Assembly: GCF_001425175.1 (NCBI RefSeq)
Contig: NZ_LMDV01000011.1
Span: forward strand, 188,218-252,217
Reading direction: 5' to 3'
DNA length: 64,000 nucleotides
From: Nocardioides sp. Root1257
Lineage (GTDB): Bacteria; Actinomycetota; Actinomycetes; Propionibacteriales; Nocardioidaceae
The notes under the pieces were generated by a model that was not told the origin of the DNA, ran no database searches, and saw only the letters and a list, made by a program, of their open reading frames with translations. Position numbers and translations under genes: made by a program. The number at the start of each line of letters is the position of its first letter. Within the stretch, counting starts at the first letter, position 1. Shown here piece after piece: positions 33,520 to 42,106 of this stretch.

Positions 33520-34281
33520 TCATCGCGCCAGATCCGAGCGCACCTCGCGGGCCAGCACGCCGGTGACGTGGGCGCGCCAGTCGGCGGGGCCGTGGGGGTC
33601 GTCGTACCAGCAGTCGACCTCGGCCAGGCCGGCGTCGAGGTCGTCGGCGTCGAGCACGACGGGGCGGGTGGTCGACGCCGTCAGGGTGATGGTGCGCCCG
33701 CAGCCGACGACGACGGCCGCGGCCCGGCCGAGCGGGGTGAGCGACGTACGTCGGAAGGCGAGCGGGAGCGAGAGGGCGGCCACGGGCACGTCGACCGCGC
33801 GGATCACCTCGCCGGGCGCCAGCGTGGTCGTGCCGGCGCCGGTCACGAAGTCCACGACGGGCTGCTCGCGGGTGCCGCCGTCGGGCGTCCAGATGACGAC
33901 CGACGCACCCAGGCCGGCGGAGAGCGAGACCATCGCGCCGGCGGGCAGCGCCAGGGCCAGGTTGCCGCCGACGGTCGCGACGTGCTGCACCTTCCACGAC
34001 ATCAGGAACGAGTCCGCGGCCGCCGACACCAACGACGCCGCCGGACCCCACGGAGCACCGAGGGCCCGCTCGACCGTGCAGGTCGCGCCGATCCGGAGCG
34101 CGTCCGGCTCGGACTCCCAGTCCGGCCAGCCGAGCGTCGTCAGGTCCACCAGCCCGCTGACCTCCGGCTGCGGCTCGGAGAACAGCCAGGTGCCGCCGGC
34201 GAGCAGCGTCTCGCCCGGCGCGAGCGCCAGGTCGTCGCGCCCGCGCGCCAGCCGGTGGCTGGTGACGGTGGCCAGGTCCAT
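33520..34281 (-). CDS. Xanthine dehydrogenase FAD-binding subunit
   Basis: The 253-aa product starts at ATG 34281, overlapping the regulator stop by one base. It has the FAD_binding_5 signature (LAPGETLLAGGTWLF), the second FAD contact region ATVGGNLALALPAGAM, and a CO-dehydrogenase flavoprotein C-terminal domain (AFRRTSLTPLGRAAAVVVG). It passes electrons from the Mo/Fe-S subunit to NAD. At 253 aa it is slightly shorter than the usual 280-290 aa, mainly in the linker. Confidence 0.85.
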   Translation of the reverse strand: MDLATVTSHRLARGRDDLALAPGETLLAGGTWLFSEPQPEVSGLVDLTTLGWPDWESEPDALRIGATCTVERALGAPWGPAASLVSAAADSFLMSWKVQHVATVGGNLALALPAGAMVSLSAGLGASVVIWTPDGGTREQPVVDFVTGAGTTTLAPGEVIRAVDVPVAALSLPLAFRRTSLTPLGRAAAVVVGCGRTITLTASTTRPVVLDADDLDAGLAEVDCWYDDPHGPADWRAHVTGVLAREVRSDLAR

Positions 34282-35093
34282 CACTCGACCTCGGCGAGCC
34301 GGGTGTACGACGCGCTGATCTCGGCGACCCGGTTGCGGGCCGGCCGCCCGAGCGTCGAGAGCACGCCGTCGGCGACCACGCTCACCAGGCTCATCGCGGC
34401 GGCATAGCTGTCGAAGGCGAGGGTGCTGCTGACCGGGCACTCCAGCCAGTACGCCGCAGCAGCAGCGTGCCGCCGCGCGGTCGGGTCGGCGACCAGCACG
34501 ACGGTGGCACCGCAGCGACCGGCCTCCTCCAGGAAGGCGCCGAAGTCCGCGGGCCGGCGCCGGAAGCCGACGACCACGACGGCGTCGCCGGAGCCGAGGT
34601 CGGCCAGCTCCTCGCCGATCACCTGCCCCGGCAGCGGGGCGAGCCGGACGTCGCCACGGGCGTGGGCGAGCTGCTGTCGCAGGTGCAGCGCCACCGGGTG
34701 GCTGTTGCGCCACCCGACGACCAGCACCCGTGGGGCCTGGGCGAGCAACGTGATGACGTCGTCGAGCACCGGGCTCTCCAGCGCGTGCCGCAGCGACTCC
34801 TGCTCGTGCGCGAGGTGGTCGAGCATCGTCGACGCCCCGTCGACCCGCCGTGGCTCCCCGGCCGTGCGCAGGGCCCGCAGGTGGTCGCGCACCTCGTCGA
34901 AGTCGGTGAAGCCCAGGCTCCGGAAGAGCCGGCTCATCGTGGCCTTCGAGACCCCGGCGAGGTCCGCGAGCTCCGCGGAGCGGTAGGTCGCGAGGTCGTC
35001 GAGGTGCTCCATCAGCGTCTCGGCGGCCCGGCGCTCCTGGGGCGAGAGCACGGCGTACCGCTGGGTGATCCGCTCGTCGATACGTTCGCTCAT
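34281..35093 (-). CDS. RpiR-family regulator within the purine operon
   Basis: The 270-aa protein has an N-terminal RpiR helix-turn-helix (LADLAGVSKATMSRLFRSLGFTDFDEV, about residues 38-64) and a C-terminal SIS domain (PRVLVVGWRNSHPVALHLRQQL) that normally binds a small phosphorylated or related effector. Its stop overlaps the FAD-subunit start and its start overlaps the allC end. Embedded in the catabolic operon, it probably senses a purine-pathway intermediate. Allantoin-responsive AllR-like control by RpiR proteins is known in other bacteria, but effector and sites here are unknown. One operator candidate is the GAAAC-AACC-GTTTC palindrome before uraD. Confidence 0.82.
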   Translation of the reverse strand: MSERIDERITQRYAVLSPQERRAAETLMEHLDDLATYRSAELADLAGVSKATMSRLFRSLGFTDFDEVRDHLRALRTAGEPRRVDGASTMLDHLAHEQESLRHALESPVLDDVITLLAQAPRVLVVGWRNSHPVALHLRQQLAHARGDVRLAPLPGQVIGEELADLGSGDAVVVVGFRRRPADFGAFLEEAGRCGATVVLVADPTARRHAAAAAYWLECPVSSTLAFDSYAAAMSLVSVVADGVLSTLGRPARNRVAEISASYTRLAEVE

Positions 35094-36322
35094 GCGGACA
35101 CCTCGATCCGTGCCGCGACCTCCAGGACCGCACGCTCCAGTGCGTCCAGCCCGGCGGAGACGTCGAGCTCGCGGACGTCCTCCTCGGGGTGGTGGCTGAT
35201 GCCGTCGTGGCAGCGCAGGAAGAGCATGCCGACGTCGGTGGTCAGCCCGACCGCCATCGCGTCGTGCCCGGCCCGGCTCCACAGCCCCACGGGATCGTCG
35301 TCGCCGGTGCTGCGGATGCCCGCCATCACGGCCTCCTGCAGCCACGGTGCGCACGGCATCGCCGACGCGTGGTGGGTCTCGCGCACCTCGAGCCGCAGCC
35401 CGCGCTGTGCGCAGGCCCGCTCGATCTCGCTGCGCAGCATCGTCCACATCAGATCGCGCTCGTCGTCGGTGGCGGCCCGCAGGTCGAGGCTGATGTCGGC
35501 GCGACCGGGGATCACGTTGATGGCGCCGGGCTGGACCTCGATCCGGCCGACCGTGGCGATGCAGTCCGACGCCCGCGCCCGCCGCTCGATCAGCACGATG
35601 GCCTCGCTGGCGCCGACGAGCGCGTCGCGCCGGCGCGAGTACGGCGTGCCGCCGGCGTGCCGCGCCTCCCCGATGAACGAGAGGCGGAACCGACGCGCCC
35701 CGGCGATCGTGGTGACGTAGCCGAGGGAACGGTCCTCGGCCTCGAGGTAGGGGCCCTGCTCGATGTGCGCCTCGAGGTAGCCGACCAGCTCGTCGGGTCG
35801 CCGGGCGGCCTCGCCGACGCGTCGTGGGTCGAGCCCGAACTCCAGGAACGCCTGGTGCAGCGTGACCCCGTCGCGGTCCCGCAGGTCCCACCAGTCCTCC
35901 TCCCAGACGCCCGCGAGCGCCTGGCTGCCGAGCAGCGCCTTGCCGAAGCGGGTGCCCTCCTCGTCGCTGAAGCCGATGACCTCCAGCGCGAACGGCAGCT
36001 CGCGGTCGCGCAGTCGCTGGGCGACGGCGATCGCCATCACGACGCCGAGCATCCCGTCGTACGAGCCGGCGTCGGGCACCGTGTCGAGGTGGGAGCCGAC
36101 GAGCAGGGCGGGCAGCCCCGGCGCGGCACCCTCGCGGCGGCCGCACTGGTTGCCGGCCGCGTCCTGCCAGGTGCGCAGCCCCGCCTCCTCCATCCAGCGC
36201 CCGGCGACGGCGTTCGCGCTCGCGTGCTCGCGGGAGAGGTAGACCCGCTCCAGCTGCGGCGGGGTGGCAGTGAACCGGTCCAGCTCGGCGCACCGGTCGA
36301 GGACGTCGCGGGCGGTGGTCAT
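35090..36322 (-). CDS. allC: Allantoate amidohydrolase (M20 family)
   Basis: The 410-aa protein has the M20/hydantoinase-carbamoylase motifs: GSHLDTVPDAGSYDGMLGV (metal-binding His and Asp), GFSDEEGTRFG (Glu ligands), HIEQGP and the C-terminal SRAGHDAM. Family members include N-carbamoyl amino acid hydrolases and ureidoglycolate hydrolase. Placement between the PucG-type aminotransferase (overlap at its start) and the regulator points to allantoate deiminase, giving ureidoglycine, CO2 and ammonia. An N-carbamoylase role cannot be excluded from motifs alone. Confidence 0.85.
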   Translation of the reverse strand: MTTARDVLDRCAELDRFTATPPQLERVYLSREHASANAVAGRWMEEAGLRTWQDAAGNQCGRREGAAPGLPALLVGSHLDTVPDAGSYDGMLGVVMAIAVAQRLRDRELPFALEVIGFSDEEGTRFGKALLGSQALAGVWEEDWWDLRDRDGVTLHQAFLEFGLDPRRVGEAARRPDELVGYLEAHIEQGPYLEAEDRSLGYVTTIAGARRFRLSFIGEARHAGGTPYSRRRDALVGASEAIVLIERRARASDCIATVGRIEVQPGAINVIPGRADISLDLRAATDDERDLMWTMLRSEIERACAQRGLRLEVRETHHASAMPCAPWLQEAVMAGIRSTGDDDPVGLWSRAGHDAMAVGLTTDVGMLFLRCHDGISHHPEEDVRELDVSAGLDALERAVLEVAARIEVSA

Positions 36323-37524
36323 GACGCGTACACCTCCTGCGCGGCGGCGACGCCGCCCGTCGTGCGGAGCACCTGCTCGAGGGCGGCGAGCGTGGTCAGG
36401 ACGGCGTCGGTACGGGCGTTGTAGCCCATCGTCCCGATCCGCCAGACCTTGCCGTGGAGCGGTCCGAAGGAGGTGCCGATCTCGATCCCGAAGTCGTCGA
36501 GCAGCACGCCGCGGGTGCGGTCGCCGTCGACGCCGTCGGGGATCTCCACGGCGACGACGTTATGCATCTTGTGGGCCACGTCGCCGAAGACGCCGAGCCC
36601 GAGGCCGCGGACGCCCTCGAGCATCGCGCGGCCGTGCCGGGCGTGCCGCTCGACCGCGGCGTCCAGCCCCTCCTCGACGAGCAGCCGGGCGCACTCGCGG
36701 GCGCCGTACAGCATCGTGGTCGCCTCGGTGTGGTGGTTGAGCCGCCGCGGGCCCCAGTAGTCCATGACCTGCGCCAGGTCGAGGTAGTTGCTGGCGATCC
36801 GCTCGCCGTGGTCGACGTCGTCCGCTGAGCGGATGCCGGCCTCGACGTGCTTGCGGGCGTCGATGACCGCGGCGGCCCGGTCGGAGATCGTGATCGGCGC
36901 GCTGCCCGAGGGGCCGCCGAGGCACTTCTGCAGGCCGGCGGTCGTGACGTCCAGCCCCCACGCGTCCGCCTCGAACGCGTTGCCGCCGAGCGATGCGGTG
37001 GCGTCGCAGTAGAGCAGCACGTCGTGGCGCCGGCAGATCTCCCCGAGGTCGGCGAGCGGCTGGCACATCGTGGTGGACGTGTCGCCCTGGACGATCGCGA
37101 GGACCTTCGGCTGCACACGGCGTACGGCGTCCTCGACCTGCTCGGGCTCGAAGACCTCACCCCAGGGCACCTCGATCGTGTGCACCTCGGCGCGGCACCG
37201 TGCGGCGATCTCGGTGAGCAGGTGGCCGAACCGGCCGAAGACCGGCACCAGCACCCGGTCGCCCGGCTCGAGCAGCGAGACCAGCGCCGCCTCGATGCCC
37301 GCGCGCGAGGTGCCGTCGACGAGGAACGTCTGCTCGTTGGCGGTGCGGAAGACCTCGCGGTAGAGCGCCATCGTCTCGTTCATGGTGGCGGTCATCCACG
37401 GGTCGTACTGGCCGACCAGCTGCGCCGACATGGCCCGCAGCACGCGCGGGTCGGCGTTGATCGGGCCCGGGCCCATCAGCAGTCGTGGCGGCGGATCGAT
37501 CGGACCGATCCCTGGTGCCGTCAT
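36319..37524 (-). CDS. pucG: Ureidoglycine-glyoxylate aminotransferase (PucG type)
   Basis: The 401-aa PLP enzyme belongs to the class V alanine-glyoxylate aminotransferase group. It starts RLLMGPGPINADPRVLRAM, has the cofactor Asp region LLYCDATASLGG and the Schiff-base lysine in TAGLQKCLGGPSG. In purine islands this enzyme transfers the amino group of (S)-ureidoglycine to glyoxylate, giving oxalurate and glycine. Its ATG overlaps the allB stop (ATGA) and its stop overlaps allC. A serine-pyruvate aminotransferase would look similar, so the specific call rests on context. Confidence 0.86.
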   Translation of the reverse strand: MTAPGIGPIDPPPRLLMGPGPINADPRVLRAMSAQLVGQYDPWMTATMNETMALYREVFRTANEQTFLVDGTSRAGIEAALVSLLEPGDRVLVPVFGRFGHLLTEIAARCRAEVHTIEVPWGEVFEPEQVEDAVRRVQPKVLAIVQGDTSTTMCQPLADLGEICRRHDVLLYCDATASLGGNAFEADAWGLDVTTAGLQKCLGGPSGSAPITISDRAAAVIDARKHVEAGIRSADDVDHGERIASNYLDLAQVMDYWGPRRLNHHTEATTMLYGARECARLLVEEGLDAAVERHARHGRAMLEGVRGLGLGVFGDVAHKMHNVVAVEIPDGVDGDRTRGVLLDDFGIEIGTSFGPLHGKVWRIGTMGYNARTDAVLTTLAALEQVLRTTGGVAAAQEVYAS

Positions 37525-38858
37525 GAGCCGGGCCTCCTCAGCTGCTGACCCCACCGGTGATCGGGGTGCTCGATGTCGATGGCGTTGCCGCGCACGACCG
37601 ACCGGGTGACGCGGCCGCCGTAGCGCAACCCGTCGTACGCCGAGATCGGGTTGCGGTGCGCGAGCCGGGTGGCCTCGATGCGGAACTCGACGCCGGTGTC
37701 GTAGACGGCGAGGTCGGCGTCGGCGCCGACCTCGATCCGGCCCTTGGTGGTCAGGCCCACCAAGTCGGCGGTGCTGCGCGACATCCACCGGCTGACCTGC
37801 TCGACGCCGATGTTGCGGCGACGGGCCTCCTGGACGACCGCGCTGAAGCCGACCTGGAGCCCGGACACGCCGCCCCACGCCTGCTGCAGGTCGCCGTCGC
37901 CGCGGCCCTTCTCCTCGGCCGTCGCGGGGGAGTGGTCGCTGACGACCATGTCGATGACGCCGGACCGCAGCCCCTGCCAGAGCTCCTCGCGGTTGCCCGC
38001 GTCGCGGATCGGCGGGCAGCACTTGAACTGCGACGACCCGTCCGGGATCGTCTCGGCCGCGAAGCACAGGTAGTGCGGGCAGGTCTCGACGGTGACGCGC
38101 AGCCCCTCGGCCTTCGCGTCCGCGATCGCACCCAGGGCACGCGCGCTGGAGAGGTGCAGGACGTGCACCCGCGCGCCGGTCTCACGGGCCCCGTCGAGGA
38201 CCCGCCCGATCGCGGTCGTCTCCGCCGCGTCGGGCCGGGACAGCAGGAAGTCCTGGTAGGCGCGGCTCGGCGGTGACGGCGCCTCGTCGAGTACGGCGGC
38301 GTCCTCGGCGTGCACGACCATCAGCCCGTCGAAGCGCGCGATCTCCCGGAGTGCGTCGTGGAGCTGGTCGGCGTCGAGCGGCGGGAACTCGTCCACGCCG
38401 CTCGGCGCGAGGAAGCACTTGAAGCCGAAGACCCCGGCGTCCCACAGCGGCTCGAGGTCGGACAGGTTGCCCGGCACGGCGCCGCCCCAGAAGCCGACGT
38501 CGACCATCAGCTCGTCCCTCGCCGCCTCCTGCTTGCGCCGCAGGTGCTCGACGGTCGTCGTCGGCGGGATGGAGTTGAGGGGCATGTCGATGAGCGTCGT
38601 CGCACCGCCGAGCGCCGCGGCCTCGGTCGCCGACACGAACCCCTCCCACTCGGTGCGCCCGGGCTCGTTGATGTGCACGTGCGTGTCGACGACGCCGGGC
38701 ACGACGTACGCCGTGTCCGGGGCGCGCAGCACCACGCCGTCGACGGGGTGGTCGACGGCCTCGATGGCCGCGATCCGGCCGTGCTCGACCACGATCGTGG
38801 CCGGCTTCAGGTCTCCGTCGAGCAGCACCCGCTGCGCCTGCACGGCGTCGACGCGCAC
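37521..38858 (-). CDS. allB: Allantoinase
   Basis: GTG at 38858 directly abuts the uricase stop. The 445-aa cyclic amidohydrolase has the metal motif GVVDTHVHINEPGRTEWEG, a candidate carboxylated lysine in FGFKCFLAPSG, the His ligands VETCPHYLCF and HLSS, and VSDHSPA for the final Asp. This set fits allantoinase better than dihydropyrimidinase. It opens (S)-allantoin to allantoate, between the urate-degrading genes and allC. Confidence 0.92.
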   Translation of the reverse strand: MRVDAVQAQRVLLDGDLKPATIVVEHGRIAAIEAVDHPVDGVVLRAPDTAYVVPGVVDTHVHINEPGRTEWEGFVSATEAAALGGATTLIDMPLNSIPPTTTVEHLRRKQEAARDELMVDVGFWGGAVPGNLSDLEPLWDAGVFGFKCFLAPSGVDEFPPLDADQLHDALREIARFDGLMVVHAEDAAVLDEAPSPPSRAYQDFLLSRPDAAETTAIGRVLDGARETGARVHVLHLSSARALGAIADAKAEGLRVTVETCPHYLCFAAETIPDGSSQFKCCPPIRDAGNREELWQGLRSGVIDMVVSDHSPATAEEKGRGDGDLQQAWGGVSGLQVGFSAVVQEARRRNIGVEQVSRWMSRSTADLVGLTTKGRIEVGADADLAVYDTGVEFRIEATRLAHRNPISAYDGLRYGGRVTRSVVRGNAIDIEHPDHRWGQQLRRPGS

Positions 38859-39701
38859 TCAGGAGTCCTCTCGCAGCACGGTGGCCTCGATCAGCCCGTA
38901 GGGGCGGTCCGCCGCGAAGAAGACCTCGCCGGGGTTGTCGAGCCCGAACGGCTCGAGGTCGACCAGGAAGTGGTGCTTGTTGGGGCAGGAGAGGCTGATC
39001 TCGACGACCTCGTCGTACTTCTCGAGCACGGCCCGGCCCATCTCAAAGATGGTCTGCTGGAGCGCCAGCGAGTGGACGTCGGCGAAGGTCTGCAGGAGCA
39101 GGTCGCGGATGCCGTCGTACGCAGCGTTGAAGTCGAGCTCCGTGCCGGCGTAGCGCCACGACGCGGTGACGCTGGTGGCGAGGATGCGGTCCGTCGTCTC
39201 CTGCAGCGTCGTGTAGCGGTCGCGCGGGAAGCCGTGGAACTCCGAGCCGGTCGACTTGAGGACGGTGCAGTCCTTCAGCCCGGCCGTCACGGTCGTCTCG
39301 TCGCCGTCCCGCTCGACGACGGCGGTGCGGGTCTCGCGACCGGTGCGCACGAACGAGTGGTCGCCGTCCGCGATCCGCTCCCACGCGTACTGCTCCGCGG
39401 CCCAGCGACCGCCGCTCACCCACGCGAACTCGGTCGTGAAGTGCCGCCCCAGCCGGAGCAGCAGCTCCTCGGGCGAGCCGACGCCGTCGCGGGCGAAGGC
39501 GTAGATCGTGTTCTTCTGGGTGTCGGTGGCGACGACCTGGCTGTTGTCGCCCTCGGTGTGGCACGCCTCGAAGTCGCCGCGCAGCTGGCTGGTGACGTTG
39601 AGGTCCTCGATGACGTGGCGCTCGGTGTCGCGGGTGACCTTCACCAGGCGGCACTCGGCCTTGCCGTACTGGTTGGGTCCCAGCACGATGCGTCCGCTCA
39701 C
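38859..39701 (-). CDS. pucL: Factor-independent urate oxidase (uricase)
   Basis: The 280-aa product (GTG start at 39701) carries uricase motifs: NQYGKAECRLVKVTRD with the catalytic lysine, EGDNSQVVATDTQKNTIY with the catalytic threonine, and CPNKHHFLVDLEPFG near the C-terminus with the conserved histidine. It oxidises urate to 5-hydroxyisourate without a cofactor. The following steps are encoded by uraH and uraD immediately upstream in the same operon, one base and four bases apart. Confidence 0.94.
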   Translation of the reverse strand: MSGRIVLGPNQYGKAECRLVKVTRDTERHVIEDLNVTSQLRGDFEACHTEGDNSQVVATDTQKNTIYAFARDGVGSPEELLLRLGRHFTTEFAWVSGGRWAAEQYAWERIADGDHSFVRTGRETRTAVVERDGDETTVTAGLKDCTVLKSTGSEFHGFPRDRYTTLQETTDRILATSVTASWRYAGTELDFNAAYDGIRDLLLQTFADVHSLALQQTIFEMGRAVLEKYDEVVEISLSCPNKHHFLVDLEPFGLDNPGEVFFAADRPYGLIEATVLREDS

Positions 39702-39702
39702 G

Positions 39703-40020
39703 TCAGCTCCCCTTGTAGGTGGTGTACGAGTACGGGCTCAGCAGCAGCGCCACGTGGTAGTGCTCGTTGTCGCCGACGGCGAAGCCGAGCGAGACCCCGG
39801 GGAAGAACGTGTCGCGACCCGCCGCCGCGAACCACGGGCCGGTGTCGAAGTAGAGGCCGTAGCCGCCCGGGGCCAGCTGTGGCTCGAAGCGGACCCGGCC
39901 GTCGGCGTCGGTCGCCGCGACGGCGAGCTCCTCGGCCTCGGGACCGATGAGTGCGACGACGAGGCCGCCCGCAGGCACGCCGTACGCAGCGTCGAGAACG
40001 TGCGTTGACAAGGTGCTCAT
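39703..40020 (-). CDS. uraH: 5-hydroxyisourate hydrolase (transthyretin-like)
   Basis: The 105-aa protein has both family hallmarks: LSTHVLDAAYGVPA at the N-terminus (catalytic His) and the C-terminal signature YTTYKGS, a variant of YRGS. It hydrolyses 5-hydroxyisourate to OHCU. Its ATG overlaps the uraD stop (ATGA), so UraD and UraH are made together. Confidence 0.93.
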   Translation of the reverse strand: MSTLSTHVLDAAYGVPAGGLVVALIGPEAEELAVAATDADGRVRFEPQLAPGGYGLYFDTGPWFAAAGRDTFFPGVSLGFAVGDNEHYHVALLLSPYSYTTYKGS

Positions 40021-40511
40021 GAGAGAAGTCCTTCCAGGCGGAGCAGGGCGATCTCGCGCAGCTGCTCCGTGGTGACGGCGAGCTCGGTGTCCGGGTCGTG
40101 GGTGAGTCGCTCCTCGAGCAGCGCCAGGATCTCCTCGGCGCTGCGCCCGGCCGCGCGGACCAGGTAGATCCGGTCGAACCTCTCCTCGTACGCCGCGTTG
40201 CCCGCGGCCAGGCGCCGCTGGACGTCGGCGTCGTGCGGGTCGACCCCGGCCTGCTCGCTGCCGGACATCTGCGCGCTGGTGCCGGAGCCGGCGTGTCGCT
40301 CACCGATCCGGGGGTGGTCCGCGAGCGCCTGCTCGACCTCGGCCGGCGACCATGCGCGGGCCAGCGCGTCGGCGTTGCCCAGCAGGTCGGTGAGTCCGGC
40401 GTACGGGCGGCCCGCGACGACGCCGCTCACCCAGGAATCGATGTCGACGCACGGGCGCACCGCGTCGCCGGCATCCGCGGCCGTCATCGCGTTGAACTCC
40501 TCCAGCTGCAA
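40017..40511 (-). CDS. uraD: OHCU decarboxylase
   Basis: TTG at 40511, 4 nt after GGAGGAGG, is the best start and yields LQLEEFNAMTAADAGDAVRP, the normal N-terminus of the family, with 164 aa. DHPRIGERH contains the conserved His-Pro and acid of the active site. It decarboxylates 2-oxo-4-hydroxy-4-carboxy-5-ureidoimidazoline stereospecifically to (S)-allantoin. It is the first gene of the uraD-uraH-pucL-allB-pucG-allC-rpiR-FAD subunit run, with a GlnR-like box 71-86 bp upstream. Confidence 0.9.
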   Translation of the reverse strand: MQLEEFNAMTAADAGDAVRPCVDIDSWVSGVVAGRPYAGLTDLLGNADALARAWSPAEVEQALADHPRIGERHAGSGTSAQMSGSEQAGVDPHDADVQRRLAAGNAAYEERFDRIYLVRAAGRSAEEILALLEERLTHDPDTELAVTTEQLREIALLRLEGLLS

Positions 40512-40572
40512 CGTTCCTCCTCCGGCGATGACACTGCGTCGTGACACTAGGGATCCGATGTAAAGGCGGACC

Positions 40573-40597
40573 GAAACAACCGTTTCAGAGACGTTAC
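40573..40597 (-). promoter_or_regulatory. GlnR-like nitrogen box and GAAAC palindrome before uraD
   Basis: On the minus strand GTAAC-GTCTCT-GAAAC (40597-40582) matches the GlnR half-site pair GTnAC-N6-GAAAC exactly. The GAAAC is also one arm of a perfect palindrome, GAAAC-AACC-GTTTC (40573-40586 on the plus strand). Lying 62-86 bp upstream of uraD, it fits nitrogen-limitation activation of purine breakdown. The palindrome could alternatively bind the RpiR regulator. Confidence 0.6.
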
Positions 40598-40606
40598 TTC
40601 TCCGGG

Positions 40607-42106
40607 TCAGTCCAGGTCGATGGCCAGCTGGAGCAGATCGCGGTCGCGACCCGGTCCGGCGACCAGGCAGACGCCGACCGGCAGCCCCTGCGGCGTGCTC
40701 CGCGGGACGCTGACGGCGGGCAGTCCGCCGAGCCCGGCGAGGCAGGTGAGCGACATGGTCGCGGCGCGGACGGCGTCCAGCCCCTCGCCCACCAGCGGGG
40801 CGACCGTGGCCGCCGACGGGAGCACCAGCACCCGGTCGCCGATCAGCTCGCGGAACCGGGCCCGGGCCTCGTCGACCAGGGTGCGCGCGGCCGCGGCGCG
40901 CTCGTCGTCGATCAGCGCCGCCGCCTCGAAGCGGCCGCGCACGTCGGCGCCGAGCTCGTCGAACCGCGACGCCACCCAGGCACCGCGCTCCTGCCAGGCC
41001 TCCCAGGCCTGCAGCGTCTGGAACGCCGAGAGCCAGGTCGGCAGGGCGCTGAGGTCCCACGACTCGCGCATCGCGCCGTGCTCGGCGGCGTACCGGTCGA
41101 CGACCGTCGCCACCTCGTCGCTGGCGATCGCCAGCAGCCCCGGAACGCTGACCAGGTCGCTCGCCGGGTCGCGCGGGCTCGGTGGCAGCAGCACCTCCCC
41201 GACCCGCTGGAGCAGCTCGGCGCTCCGGGCCACCCAGCCGACGGCGTCGAAGGACCGTGAGAGGGGGAGCAGTGCGTACGCCGACGCCGCGCCGTGCGTC
41301 GTGCGGATGCCGAAGAGTCCCTGGTACGCCGCTGGCACCCGGATCGATCCGCCGGTGTCCGTGCCCAGGCCGATGGTCGCCTGGCCGAGCGAGACCGCGC
41401 TGCTGGAGCCGGACGTCGAGCCGCCGGAGCTGCGCAGCGGCGCCTTCGGGTTGGGCGGCGTGCCGTAGTGGGCGTTGGTGCCCGCGAGGGAGTAGGCGAA
41501 CTCGTCGGTGCGGGCGATCCCGCGCACCGACGCACCGGCCTCGAGCAGCAGCTCGACGGCGCGGGCGTGCACCGGCTCGACGCGCGCCTCGGCCAGCCAG
41601 GCCGGGTTGCCGGCGCCGATGCGCTGCCCCTGGACGGCGTACAGATCCTTGACCGCGACGCTCTCGCCGTCGAGGGGACCGCTGCCGAGCGGCGCCACCA
41701 GCGGGTCGCCGACCACGCGCCAGATGCGGGTGTCGAGGGCGGGTGCGGGCACCGACACGTGGGCGGCGGTGACCTGCCAGCCGTCCGCGGTGCGCACCCA
41801 CATCTGGGTCTGCTGGCCGCGCCCGCCGCGGGCCAGCTCGGTCACCGCGATGACGAGCGCGTGGTCGTCGTCGACCGTCTGCACGTGGGTCTGCACGATC
41901 CGTCGCTGCGGGGCGCCCCCGCGACCGCTGCGGAACGCGCTGATCTGGTCGTGGCCGACGAGCAGGCCGTTCGCGTCGCCGCGCAGCGTGGTCGGTCCGT
42001 CCGCGAACAGCCGGTCCAGCGTGGGGACGTCGTCGGCCATCAGCGCACGCTCGTACTCCCAGAACGCCTCGACGAGCCCCGCGGGGACCGGCCTCTGTGT
42101 CGTCAT
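40607..42106 (-). CDS. Amidase with N-terminal AtzH-like domain
   Basis: The 499-aa protein is a fusion. Residues ~1-125 are an AtzH/DUF3225 (SnoaL-like) domain (LVEAFWEYERALMADDVPTLDRLF; HVSVPAP). Residues ~130-499 are an amidase-signature hydrolase with its Ser-cisSer-Lys triad visible in VAVKDLYAVQG, SSGGSTSGSSSAV and TDTGGSIRVPA. AtzH and AtzE-type amidases act together in breakdown of ureido compounds from cyanuric acid. Here the pair is one chain beside purine catabolism, so a carbamoyl or ureido intermediate such as oxalurate or allophanate-like compounds is a plausible substrate. The substrate is inference. Its ATG overlaps the stop of the acetamidase/formamidase gene. Confidence 0.85.
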   Translation of the reverse strand: MTTQRPVPAGLVEAFWEYERALMADDVPTLDRLFADGPTTLRGDANGLLVGHDQISAFRSGRGGAPQRRIVQTHVQTVDDDHALVIAVTELARGGRGQQTQMWVRTADGWQVTAAHVSVPAPALDTRIWRVVGDPLVAPLGSGPLDGESVAVKDLYAVQGQRIGAGNPAWLAEARVEPVHARAVELLLEAGASVRGIARTDEFAYSLAGTNAHYGTPPNPKAPLRSSGGSTSGSSSAVSLGQATIGLGTDTGGSIRVPAAYQGLFGIRTTHGAASAYALLPLSRSFDAVGWVARSAELLQRVGEVLLPPSPRDPASDLVSVPGLLAIASDEVATVVDRYAAEHGAMRESWDLSALPTWLSAFQTLQAWEAWQERGAWVASRFDELGADVRGRFEAAALIDDERAAAARTLVDEARARFRELIGDRVLVLPSAATVAPLVGEGLDAVRAATMSLTCLAGLGGLPAVSVPRSTPQGLPVGVCLVAGPGRDRDLLQLAIDLD

